Assembly (NCBI GenBank): GCA_905194705.1
Contig: CAJJTI010000121.1
Coordinates: forward strand, 1-5,878
Direction of reading: 5' to 3'
DNA from: an uncultured Solobacterium sp.
Lineage (GTDB): Bacteria > Bacillota_I > Bacilli_A > Erysipelotrichales > Erysipelotrichaceae
Length of the DNA: 5,878 bases
The notes under the pieces were generated by a model. It did not search any database. It was given only the letters and a program-made list of their open reading frames with translations, and was not told the origin of the DNA. The stretch's first letter is position 1, and every line of letters begins with the position of its first letter. A program made the translations under genes and the position numbers. Below are positions 1 through 5,878 of this stretch, in pieces.

Positions 1-845
1 GTAAACAATTATTACCAGTATACGATAAACCAATGATTTATTATCCTTTAAGTACATTAATGCTTGCAGGTATTCAAGATATACTCATTATTTCGACACC
101 TACAGATTTACCTAATTTTGAAAGATTATTAGGTGATGGCAGTCAATTTGGAATTCATCTAAGTTATAAAGTGCAAGAAACACCAAATGGTTTAGCACAG
201 GCATTTGTTTTAGGTGAAGAATTTATTGGAGATGACTCGGTATGTTTAATCCTTGGCGATAATATTTTCTATGGTAATGGCTTTGGATCAATGTTGAGAA
301 ATGCTGTTAATAATACAGAAAGCAGAAATCATGCGACAGTATTTGGAAAATATGTGAGTGATCCAGAAAGATTTGGCGTAGCTGAATTTGATGAAAATGG
401 CAAAGTAATCAGTTTAGAAGAAAAGCCAAAAGAGCCAAAGAGCAATTATGCGGTTGTAGGATTATATTTCTATGATAATCGTGTAGTAGAATATGCCAAA
501 TCATTAAAACCTAGTGCACGTGGAGAATATGAAATCACGGATTTAAATAGAATTTATTTAGAAAATGGAGAACTCGATTGCCAGGTATTTGGTAGAGGTT
601 TTGCATGGCTTGATACAGGTACTGTAGATTCATTAGCAAAAGCCAGTGATTATGTAAAACTCGTTGTAGAAGTGCAGGGTATTCGTATTTCTGTACCAGA
701 AGAAATTGCTTATTACAACAAGTGGATTGATGAAAAAACACTTTTAGAAGCAGCAGAAACTTATGGCAAGAGTCCATATGGTGAACACCTTCGTACGATT
801 GCAAAAGGCAATGTTCAAACAACGTATTTGAAGGAGAAAAAATAA
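1..845 (+). CDS. rmlA: Glucose-1-phosphate thymidylyltransferase RmlA, 5' end cut by window
   Basis: RmlA condenses dTTP and glucose-1-phosphate to dTDP-glucose, the first step of dTDP-deoxysugar synthesis in the cytoplasm. The frame is open from base 3 (bases 1-2 end a Ser-type codon), giving 280 visible codons. It opens with [16 protein letters not shown], a stretch that lies about 20 residues inside RmlA proteins, so the ATG at 33 is internal and the nucleotide-binding start (GGSGTRL) is lost upstream. Family motifs seen are GDNIF (metal-binding Asp codon at 258-260), [28 protein letters not shown], and WLDTGT (second metal-ligand Asp codon at 612-614). After the usual end near YGEHL there is a tail of roughly a dozen extra residues ending KEKK. 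The stop directly abuts the next ATG, so the two genes are probably co-transcribed. The identity is near certain; the full length (about 300 residues) is inferred. Confidence 0.96.
   Translation, partial: KQLLPVYDKPMIYYPLSTLMLAGIQDILIISTPTDLPNFERLLGDGSQFGIHLSYKVQETPNGLAQAFVLGEEFIGDDSVCLILGDNIFYGNGFGSMLRNAVNNTESRNHATVFGKYVSDPERFGVAEFDENGKVISLEEKPKEPKSNYAVVGLYFYDNRVVEYAKSLKPSARGEYEITDLNRIYLENGELDCQVFGRGFAWLDTGTVDSLAKASDYVKLVVEVQGIRISVPEEIAYYNKWIDEKTLLEAAETYGKSPYGEHLRTIAKGNVQTTYLKEKK
831..836 (+). promoter_or_regulatory. Ribosome binding site for the SDR gene at 846
   Basis: AAGGAG lies inside the last codons of rmlA, 9 bases before the ATG at 846. It fixes that start directly after the rmlA stop. 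Confidence 0.8.
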
Positions 846-1733
846 ATGAAGGTTATTTTTCTTGGCGGTGGATATTTAGGATTTAACCTGAGCAAGCTGC
901 TTAAAGATACATATGAAACAGCTTTATGGGGAATAGACAGCCCATATACTTCATTGTCTGATTCTTTTTGCAAAGTAAATGCTTTTGATGAAGAAGCGAT
1001 GGGAGAATTAGATTTTAAAGATGCTGTAATTGTAGATACAATTTCTTTAGTATCTAATGATGCAAAAAGCGAAGATGCAGATGCTATATTAGAGAATGTA
1101 AGAAAGAAATATGAAACATTAATTGAAATATTAAAAAAAGGACAGGCTAAGCAATTTATCTTCTTTTCGAGTGGTGGAACAATTTATGGCAGCCATAAAG
1201 ATAAAGTTAGTGAAGAGGTTAGTACTAATCCAGAGACACTATACGCAAAAAGTAAAGTGATGCTTGAAGAAATGCTTCGAAATAGTGGTGTCAATTATTT
1301 AATTCTACGATTATCTAATCCATATGGTGGTTATCAGATAGCTGGTAAAAGACAGGGTGTAATTCCAATCTTAATTCGATCAGCTTTATTAGATGAACCA
1401 TTCCATTTATGGGCAAGTTCAGACAGTGTGCGTGATTATTTCTATATCGATGATTTAGCTAAAGCAATTGATTTACTGATTCAACATAATATCAGTAGAG
1501 AAATAATCAATGTCGGTAGTGGTACAGGTGCAAGTCTAGAAAAAGTAATTGAAATTATTGAAGAAGAAACAAATTCAAAAATAGAAATTACAAGAGAAGA
1601 CAGTAATGTGCCAATTGTAGATTCTATTGTATTAGATATACATAAACTTGAAACATTAACAGGTTATAAACCAACCGTCAGTTTAGAAGAAGGAATTAAA
1701 TACGAAATAATGCGTATTAAGGAGGAAATATGA
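846..1733 (+). CDS. NAD(P)-dependent SDR sugar-nucleotide reductase/epimerase, candidate dTDP-4-keto-6-deoxyglucose reductase
   Basis: This is a 295-residue extended short-chain dehydrogenase/reductase of the NAD-dependent epimerase/dehydratase family, probably cytoplasmic. It shows an N-terminal Rossmann motif GGGYLG (residues 7-12), a conserved strand SSGGTIYG (108-115), the catalytic pair Tyr133-xxx-Lys137 in YAKSK, RLSNPYGG (155-162), and the substrate-loop signature VRDYFYIDDLAKAI (195-208). The active-site residues are therefore intact. It sits between rmlA and rmlB, where streptococcal capsule loci usually carry rmlC, but it is not RmlC (a cupin). It also lacks the RmlB TDE motif. By position the likely substrate is the RmlB product, dTDP-4-keto-6-deoxy-D-glucose; 4-keto reduction would give dTDP-D-fucose (Fcf1-like) or dTDP-6-deoxyglucose. 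Alternatives are a UDP-hexose 4-epimerase or another NDP-hexose reductase. The family is certain, the specific reaction is inferred. Its stop overlaps the rmlB start by 4 bases. Confidence 0.9.
   Translation: MKVIFLGGGYLGFNLSKLLKDTYETALWGIDSPYTSLSDSFCKVNAFDEEAMGELDFKDAVIVDTISLVSNDAKSEDADAILENVRKKYETLIEILKKGQAKQFIFFSSGGTIYGSHKDKVSEEVSTNPETLYAKSKVMLEEMLRNSGVNYLILRLSNPYGGYQIAGKRQGVIPILIRSALLDEPFHLWASSDSVRDYFYIDDLAKAIDLLIQHNISREIINVGSGTGASLEKVIEIIEEETNSKIEITREDSNVPIVDSIVLDIHKLETLTGYKPTVSLEEGIKYEIMRIKEEI
1719..1725 (+). promoter_or_regulatory. Strong ribosome binding site for rmlB
   Basis: AAGGAGG is a near-perfect Shine-Dalgarno sequence within the end of the upstream gene, only 4 bases before the ATG at 1730. 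Together with the ATGA stop/start overlap it indicates translational coupling of the two genes. Confidence 0.8.
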
Positions 1734-2752
1734 AGTTTTTAATTACAGGTGGAGCAGGATTTATTGGTGGAAACTATGCTCATATCATGACTGAGAAGTA
1801 CCCTGAAGATGAATTTATAGTATTAGATGCATTAACATATGCTGGTAATCTGGAAACATTAAAGCCACTTCAAAATCGTCCAAATTTCCGTTTTGTTAAA
1901 GAAGATATCTGTAATAGAGAAAAGATAGATGAGTTATTTGAAAAGGAAAAGTTTGATGTTGTAATTAACTTTGCGGCTGAAACACACGTTGATCGTTCTG
2001 TATTACATCCAGAAGTATTCTTAAATACAAATATTATGGGAGTGCAGGTATTATTAGATGCTTCATTAAAATATGGTGTATCACGCTTCCATCAAGTTTC
2101 TACAGATGAAGTATATGGTGATTTACCATTAGATAGACCTGATTTATTATTTACAGAAAGTACACCATTACATACAAGTTCACCTTATTCTGCTTCTAAA
2201 GCAAGTGCTGACTTATTATGTATGGCATATCATCGTACATATCATCTACCACTAACAATCAGTAGATGTTCAAATAACTATGGTCCTTATCAGTTCCCTG
2301 AAAAACTAATTCCATTAATGATTGCTAGAGCATTAGAAAATGAATCATTACCAGTATATGGGGATGGAGCAAATGTCAGAGACTGGTTACATGTAAGTGA
2401 TCATTGTACAGCGATTGATTTAATTGTGCGTAATGGTAAAGTAGGCGAAGTTTATAACATTGGTGGTCATAATGAAAGAACAAATCTTGAAGTCGTTAAG
2501 ACAATTTTAAATCAATTAGGAAAATCTGAAGATTTAATTCATTACGTTAAAGATCGTCCAGGACATGATTTACGTTATGCAATTGATCCAACAAAGATTG
2601 AAACAGAACTTGGCTGGAAACCACAATATGTATTTGAAACAGGCATTAAACAGACAATTGACTGGTATTTAGAAAATAAAGAGTGGTGGGAACATATTAT
2701 TTCTGGAGATTATAAAAATTATTACGCTGAAATGTACAAGGAACGTCAATAG
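1730..2752 (+). CDS. rmlB: dTDP-glucose 4,6-dehydratase RmlB
   Basis: RmlB converts dTDP-glucose to dTDP-4-keto-6-deoxy-D-glucose using tightly bound NAD+, the second step after RmlA. The 340 residues match the usual family length. Motifs in order are the Rossmann motif GGAGFIGG (residues 7-14), LDALTYAGNLETL (32-44), NFAAETHVDRS (80-90), the dehydratase-specific catalytic TDE (Thr125, Asp126, Glu127, in STDEVYG), Tyr153-xxx-Lys157 in YSASK, SRCSNNYGPYQFPEKLIP, and YGDGANVRDWLHVSDH. These residues separate RmlB from the epimerases and reductases of the same fold. The start at 1730 is set by AAGGAGG and a 4-base overlap with the preceding gene; the next gene begins 2 bases after the stop. No truncation or odd substitution was seen. 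Confidence 0.97.
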   Translation: MKFLITGGAGFIGGNYAHIMTEKYPEDEFIVLDALTYAGNLETLKPLQNRPNFRFVKEDICNREKIDELFEKEKFDVVINFAAETHVDRSVLHPEVFLNTNIMGVQVLLDASLKYGVSRFHQVSTDEVYGDLPLDRPDLLFTESTPLHTSSPYSASKASADLLCMAYHRTYHLPLTISRCSNNYGPYQFPEKLIPLMIARALENESLPVYGDGANVRDWLHVSDHCTAIDLIVRNGKVGEVYNIGGHNERTNLEVVKTILNQLGKSEDLIHYVKDRPGHDLRYAIDPTKIETELGWKPQYVFETGIKQTIDWYLENKEWWEHIISGDYKNYYAEMYKERQ

Positions 2753-2754
2753 TT

Positions 2755-3915
2755 ATGGAATATGATGTAATTGTTGCAGGTGCTGGTTTTGCTGGTGCTA
2801 CAGCTGCTAGAAAGTTAGCTGAAAAAGGAAAAAAGGTACTTGTTTTAGAAAAAAGAAACCATGTTGGTGGAAATGCCTATGACTATGAAGACGAAAATGG
2901 GGTAATTCGTCATGAATATGGTCCTCATATTTTCCATACAAATAGTGACAAGGCAGTTGAATTCTTAAGTGAATATACAGATTGGCATCCATATGTTCAT
3001 AGAGTATTAGGTTACATTCATGGAAAGCTTGTGCCTATACCATTTAACTTAAAATCTATTGAATTATGTTTTGATGAAGAAAAGGCTACACATTTAAAAG
3101 ATGCTTTAATTCGCGCTTATGGATTAGAAACAAAAGTTCCTATTTTAGAGCTTAGAAAACATCCTGATCCAGAAGTAAAAGAATTAGCTGAATTTATCTT
3201 TGAAAATGTATTTAAATATTACACCATGAAACAATGGGGCTATACAGCAGAAGAAATTGATCCTGCAGTAACAGCAAGAGTACCAGTACTTGTTTCATAT
3301 GATGACCGTTATTTTCAGGACTCTTTCCAACAGATGCCAAAACATGGTTATACAAAAATATTTACAGAAATGTTAAATCATCCAAATATTGAAGTTAGAT
3401 TAAATGTTGATGCAAATTTGCTGTTAAAACCAGATGTTCAGAAAAAAGAAATCTTATTCGAAGGAAAGAAATATGAAGGTTTAGTTATTTATACTGGTAT
3501 CCTCGATTCTTTCTTTGGCTATTGCTTAGGGGAATTACCATACCGCAGTTTATATTTTGATGTAAAAAGTGAAAAAGGAAACTATCAACCAGTTGCTACA
3601 GTAAATTATCCAGATAGAAGCGACGTACATCCTTTTACTCGTATTACAGAATATAAGCATTTTATGGAAAATGCACCAGAAGATAAAACAACTATCGCTA
3701 TAGAGTATCCATCAGCTTATAATCAACATGCTGAAAAGGGAAATATTCCTTATTATCCTATTTTTACAGATGAAAGTAAGCAAAAATATAACGCGTATAA
3801 AGAGTTAGCAGATAAAATTCCAAATCTTCTTCCACTTGGAAGATTAGCAGAATATCGCTATTACAATATGGATGCGATTATAGAACATGCAATAGATGTA
3901 GTAAGTGAGTTATAA
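2755..3915 (+). CDS. glf: UDP-galactopyranose mutase family flavoenzyme (Glf or dTDP-fucopyranose mutase)
   Basis: Members of this family interconvert pyranose and furanose forms of a nucleotide sugar using reduced FAD. The classic reaction is UDP-Galp to UDP-Galf; the homologue Fcf2 does the same on dTDP-D-fucose. The protein has 386 residues (family about 367-400). It shows the FAD-binding GAGFAG (9-14), EKRNHVGGN (32-40), EYGPHIFHT (54-62), YTMKQWG (156-162), TARVPV (173-178), YDDRYF (182-187), LPYRSLYF (261-268), FTRITEYKHF (294-303) and C-terminal GRLAEYRYYNMD (362-373). Trp161, Arg175, Tyr186, Arg264 and Arg296 correspond to substrate-binding residues of characterised mutases, so it should be active. 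Oddities are TGIL (247-250) where many members have TGPID, and Asn371 where E. coli Glf has Asp. It starts 2 bases after rmlB, with AAGGAA at 2738-2743, and ends just before a terminator. The family is certain; UDP-Gal versus dTDP-Fuc as substrate is unresolved. Confidence 0.93.
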   Translation: MEYDVIVAGAGFAGATAARKLAEKGKKVLVLEKRNHVGGNAYDYEDENGVIRHEYGPHIFHTNSDKAVEFLSEYTDWHPYVHRVLGYIHGKLVPIPFNLKSIELCFDEEKATHLKDALIRAYGLETKVPILELRKHPDPEVKELAEFIFENVFKYYTMKQWGYTAEEIDPAVTARVPVLVSYDDRYFQDSFQQMPKHGYTKIFTEMLNHPNIEVRLNVDANLLLKPDVQKKEILFEGKKYEGLVIYTGILDSFFGYCLGELPYRSLYFDVKSEKGNYQPVATVNYPDRSDVHPFTRITEYKHFMENAPEDKTTIAIEYPSAYNQHAEKGNIPYYPIFTDESKQKYNAYKELADKIPNLLPLGRLAEYRYYNMDAIIEHAIDVVSEL

Positions 3916-3916
3916 T

Positions 3917-3947
3917 TGAAAAGGTCTTTAGGACCTTTTCAGTTTTT
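3917..3947 (+). terminator. Intrinsic (rho-independent) terminator after glf
   Basis: A perfect 9-bp stem, GAAAAGGTC (3918-3926) paired with GACCTTTTC (3932-3940), encloses the 5-base loop TTTAG. A flanking T-A pair (3917/3941) extends it, and a run of five T follows at 3943-3947. It starts 2 bases after the glf stop. There is no comparable T-run for the opposite strand, so it acts on rightward transcription only. It ends, or attenuates, the rmlA-to-glf transcript although the polysaccharide cluster continues beyond it. Confidence 0.88.
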
Positions 3948-3963
3948 ATAAAATGGTTATAAT
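3936..3963 (+). promoter_or_regulatory. Candidate sigma-A promoter for the flippase gene, overlapping the terminator
   Basis: A perfect TATAAT (-10) lies at 3958-3963. TTTTCA at 3936-3941, a 4/6 match to TTGACA, lies 16 bases upstream and is formed by the terminator's 3' stem arm. Transcription would begin near 3970, leaving a leader of about 20 bases before the ATG at 3990. TATAAT is common by chance in DNA this AT-rich. What supports the call is its placement directly after a terminator and before a gene that otherwise lacks a promoter. Confidence 0.5.
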
Positions 3964-3989
3964 AAAGATATTTTGGAGCTTATAAATTA

Positions 3990-5435
3990 ATGGATAGTAA
4001 AATTATTAAAAACTATATATATAACATCTTGTATCAACTTGTTCGCATTATCTTGCCAATGGTACTTGTACCATATACTTATGCACATATTACACCACCT
4101 GTTCTAGGTATTTCTTCTTTTGCAAGCAATATCATGAGCTGGTTTATTTTATTCGGTATTCTTGGTGTAAATACATATGGCAATAGAGAAATAGCTAAAG
4201 TAAGAAATGATCCAAAGAAATTAAATACAGCATTCTTTGAAATATTCTACATGCAAGTATTGAATATGATTATTGCCATGATTGCGTATTATATTTTCTG
4301 CCTTGCAACAGTTAAAGAAAATTTATATGTATATTTACTAACTGGTATTACGATGTTTGCAACAATGTGTGATATCACATGGTTATTTTATGGCTTGGAA
4401 GATTTTAAAAAAGCAAGTATTCGTAATATTATTGTGAAAATTCTTGGCGTAAGTTTAATATTTTTACTATGTAAATCACCAAGTGATTTATGGAAATACA
4501 TTTTAATCAATGCCGGCAGTGAATTATTAGGCCAATTTATTATGTTTGCTCAACTTAAAGAATATATTTCTTTTGAGAAGGTATCCATTGTAAATGCATA
4601 TAAACATCACTTTAAGGCAACTTTCCAGCTGTTTGTGCCAACTATTGCAATAAGTGTTTATACAATGCTTGACCAAACAATGTTAGGATATTTATATAGT
4701 GCAGAACATTTGGAATTTTATAAAACATCTATGAATTTTGTTAAGATGTTCTTATACTTTATTACTTCTATTGGTAGTGTAATGTTACCAAGAGTGACAA
4801 ATGTTTACTATAATGATGCTAATGGACAAGAAAAAGCAGAAGCTTTAGTAAATACAACAATGAAGATTGCTTTGTTATTAGCTTTACCAATGTGTTTTGG
4901 TATGATTGCTGTAGCCCCTAATCTAATGGCATGGTATTTACCTACAGCACCTATTATTGCCGCATTAGTGTGTCTTGGGGCACCAATTGTAATATTTATT
5001 TCCATGTCAAATGTTACAGGTATTCAGTTTATGGTTCCTACAGGAATGTATAAACGTTACTCAGCAAGTGTTATCAGTGGAGCAATGATTAACTTTATTT
5101 TGAATTTAATTACAATTCCTAAGATAGGTGCATATGGAGCAGTAGCAAGCAGTGTTATCGCCGAAGCAAGTGTTACATTAATTCAATTTATTTCTGTATC
5201 GAAAAAGGTTAAAATTAATTTAAACAATAAATCTTATTATGTATATTTAATTGGTTCTTTATTAATGCTTGCGGTTGTTTATTTTGAGGGTAAAGTTTTA
5301 CCTCTTAATATTATCGGTACATTAGTACAAGTTATGACAGGTGTCATAATCTATTTATTGATATTAGTTGTAACAAAAGAAGAACTTACACAAAAAGTAG
5401 TTAGCAAGCTAAAAGGAAGGAAACAAAATGCCTAA
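3990..5435 (+). CDS. wzx: Wzx-type polysaccharide repeat-unit flippase
   Basis: This is a 481-residue polytopic membrane protein of the polysaccharide transporter (PST/Wzx, RfbX-like) group of the MOP superfamily. It is expected to flip undecaprenyl-linked repeat units across the cytoplasmic membrane. Hydrophobic segments start around residues 9-31, 41-63, 83-105, 112-134 and 148-162 and recur through 415-431 and 441-461, consistent with 12-14 helices. Family-like features are NREIAKVR (65-72) after the second helix, the LDQTMLG segment (227-233), MLPRVT (265-270), SNVTGIQFMVPTG (340-352) and INFILNL (367-373) followed by IPKIGAYGAVASSVIAE. The tail is basic and cytoplasmic (KLKGRKQ). GGAG at 3975-3978, 11 bases before the ATG, supports the start. 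It follows a terminator and carries its own candidate promoter, and its end overlaps the next gene by 8 bases. The transported glycan cannot be read from the sequence. Confidence 0.92.
   Translation: MDSKIIKNYIYNILYQLVRIILPMVLVPYTYAHITPPVLGISSFASNIMSWFILFGILGVNTYGNREIAKVRNDPKKLNTAFFEIFYMQVLNMIIAMIAYYIFCLATVKENLYVYLLTGITMFATMCDITWLFYGLEDFKKASIRNIIVKILGVSLIFLLCKSPSDLWKYILINAGSELLGQFIMFAQLKEYISFEKVSIVNAYKHHFKATFQLFVPTIAISVYTMLDQTMLGYLYSAEHLEFYKTSMNFVKMFLYFITSIGSVMLPRVTNVYYNDANGQEKAEALVNTTMKIALLLALPMCFGMIAVAPNLMAWYLPTAPIIAALVCLGAPIVIFISMSNVTGIQFMVPTGMYKRYSASVISGAMINFILNLITIPKIGAYGAVASSVIAEASVTLIQFISVSKKVKINLNNKSYYVYLIGSLLMLAVVYFEGKVLPLNIIGTLVQVMTGVIIYLLILVVTKEELTQKVVSKLKGRKQNA
5411..5420 (+). promoter_or_regulatory. 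Ribosome binding site setting the glycosyltransferase start
   Basis: AAAAGGAAGG lies within the last codons of wzx, ending 7 bases before the ATG at 5428. It selects that ATG, which is in a different frame from wzx and overlaps its end. Confidence 0.75.
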
Positions 5436-5878
5436 AGTCAGTATCGTTGTAGCCGTATATAACGTTGAAAAATATGTTTCAAAATGTATCGAATCTATTT
5501 TGAAACAAACTTTTACTGATTTTGAATTACTTTTAGTTAATGATGGTTCTAAAGATTCAAGCTTATCTATTTTAAAAGAATATGCGCTTAAAGATTCACG
5601 AATAGATATTATTGATAAACCTAATGGTGGTTATGGCCATGCCGTAAATAAAGGAATTGACATCGCAAAAGGTAAATATATTGGTATTTTAGAACCAGAT
5701 GATTCTGCTGATATTCATATGTATGAGGATTTATTTGCATTGGCTGAAGAAAATGATGCAGATGTAGTGAAGAGTAATTATTATGAATATAATAAAAAAA
5801 ATGATTCTTCAACATATTTTGAGGCTTTGCATGGTTTGAAATATAACGATGTAATTACCGCAAAAGATTTTCCAAATA
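5428..5878 (+). CDS. Family 2 glycosyltransferase, 3' end cut by window
   Basis: The ATG at 5428 opens a frame that runs without a stop to the window edge (150 codons). The protein begins MPKVSIVVAVYNVEKYV, the typical start of a GT-A fold, GT2-family inverting glycosyltransferase that transfers a sugar from a nucleotide donor to a lipid-linked acceptor on the cytoplasmic face. Conserved points are SIVVAVYN (5-12), SILKQTFTDFELLLVNDGS (23-41, with the nucleotide-contacting Asp39), NGGYGHAVNKGI (66-77) and YIGILEPDD (84-92), the last standing in for the usual DxD metal site. The NGGYG and EPDD forms mark a recognisable GT2 subgroup rather than damage. The acceptor-determining C-terminal half lies outside the window, so donor and linkage cannot be predicted. 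It overlaps wzx by 8 bases and is presumably translated from the same transcript. Confidence 0.92.
   Translation, partial: MPKVSIVVAVYNVEKYVSKCIESILKQTFTDFELLLVNDGSKDSSLSILKEYALKDSRIDIIDKPNGGYGHAVNKGIDIAKGKYIGILEPDDSADIHMYEDLFALAEENDADVVKSNYYEYNKKNDSSTYFEALHGLKYNDVITAKDFPN

Noticed and set aside
33..35. ATG at 33 as the start of rmlA
   Set aside because: The frame continues upstream to the window edge and encodes the conserved [10 protein letters not shown] segment directly before this Met, so the true start is outside the window.
535..822. 95-codon open frame on the minus strand
   Set aside because: It lies wholly antisense to conserved rmlA coding sequence, is rich in Leu, His and Tyr with no recognisable motif, and is explained as a shadow of that gene.
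846..1733. Reading this gene as rmlD (dTDP-4-dehydrorhamnose reductase)
   Set aside because: It is an SDR of similar size, but SSGGTIYG, NPYGG and VRDYFYIDDL match the epimerase-type branch rather than RmlD, which typically carries STDYVFDG and TRTSWVY-like motifs.
2807..2992. 61-codon open frame on the minus strand
   Set aside because: It is antisense to the FAD-binding region of the mutase, and its His/Phe-rich composition is typical of a reverse-strand shadow.
4059..4074. Perfect inverted repeat ATGGTAC-TT-GTACCAT early in the flippase gene
   Set aside because: It lies 70 bases inside the coding region in codons for a normal helix (MVLVP), has no T-run and a 2-base loop, and could be chance in a window this size. 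No operator is claimed.
4808..5005. 65-codon open frame on the minus strand
   Set aside because: It is antisense to membrane helices of the flippase, with no motif and no sign of its own ribosome binding site.
5286..5304. Imperfect hairpin GAGGGTAAA-GT-TTTACCTC
   Set aside because: It is inside the flippase coding sequence, contains a bulge, and has no downstream T-run, so it is not a terminator.
5621..5815. 64-codon open frame on the minus strand
   Set aside because: It is antisense to the GT2 motif region, rich in His and Tyr, and a shadow of the transferase.

Overview
This AT-rich window (roughly one-third G+C by eye) reads almost entirely left to right. It looks like an internal slice of a surface-polysaccharide (capsule or wall-polysaccharide) cluster from a low-GC Gram-positive bacterium (Bacillota). 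The Bacillota call rests on the base composition, the strong AAGGAG-type ribosome binding sites, the A/T-ending codons, and a gene order that recalls the rmlACBD-glf block of streptococcal capsule loci. No more precise taxon can be supported. Both ends of the window cut through genes.

Layout. At 1-845 lies the 3' portion of rmlA (glucose-1-phosphate thymidylyltransferase). At 846-1733 is an NAD(P)-dependent SDR-family sugar-nucleotide reductase/epimerase, and at 1730-2752 is rmlB (dTDP-glucose 4,6-dehydratase). At 2755-3915 is a UDP-galactopyranose-mutase-family flavoenzyme (glf-like). These four genes abut or overlap with gaps of -4 to +2 bases and form one translationally packed operon segment. 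A clear intrinsic terminator follows at 3917-3947, with a plausible sigma-A promoter (-10 at 3958-3963) overlapping it. Next come a Wzx-type flippase (3990-5435) and, overlapping its end by 8 bases, the 5' part of a family-2 glycosyltransferase (5428 to the window end).

How the genes may work together. RmlA and RmlB convert glucose-1-phosphate to dTDP-4-keto-6-deoxy-D-glucose. Normally RmlC and RmlD would then make dTDP-L-rhamnose, but neither is in the window. A different SDR enzyme sits between rmlA and rmlB, and a pyranose-furanose mutase follows. This matches the logic of the dTDP-D-fucofuranose pathway described in Escherichia coli O52 (RmlA, RmlB, the 4-ketoreductase Fcf1 and the Glf-like mutase Fcf2). 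The conservative alternative is that rmlC and rmlD lie just outside the window, the mutase makes ordinary UDP-galactofuranose, and the SDR enzyme makes some other sugar. The flippase would export the lipid-linked repeat unit and the glycosyltransferase would help to build it.

The most interesting points are the rmlA-SDR-rmlB-mutase block as a possible deoxyhexofuranose pathway and the terminator/promoter switch inside the cluster. I saw no RNA genes, insertion sequences, CRISPR arrays or long repeats, and no gene-free stretch longer than about 75 bases.
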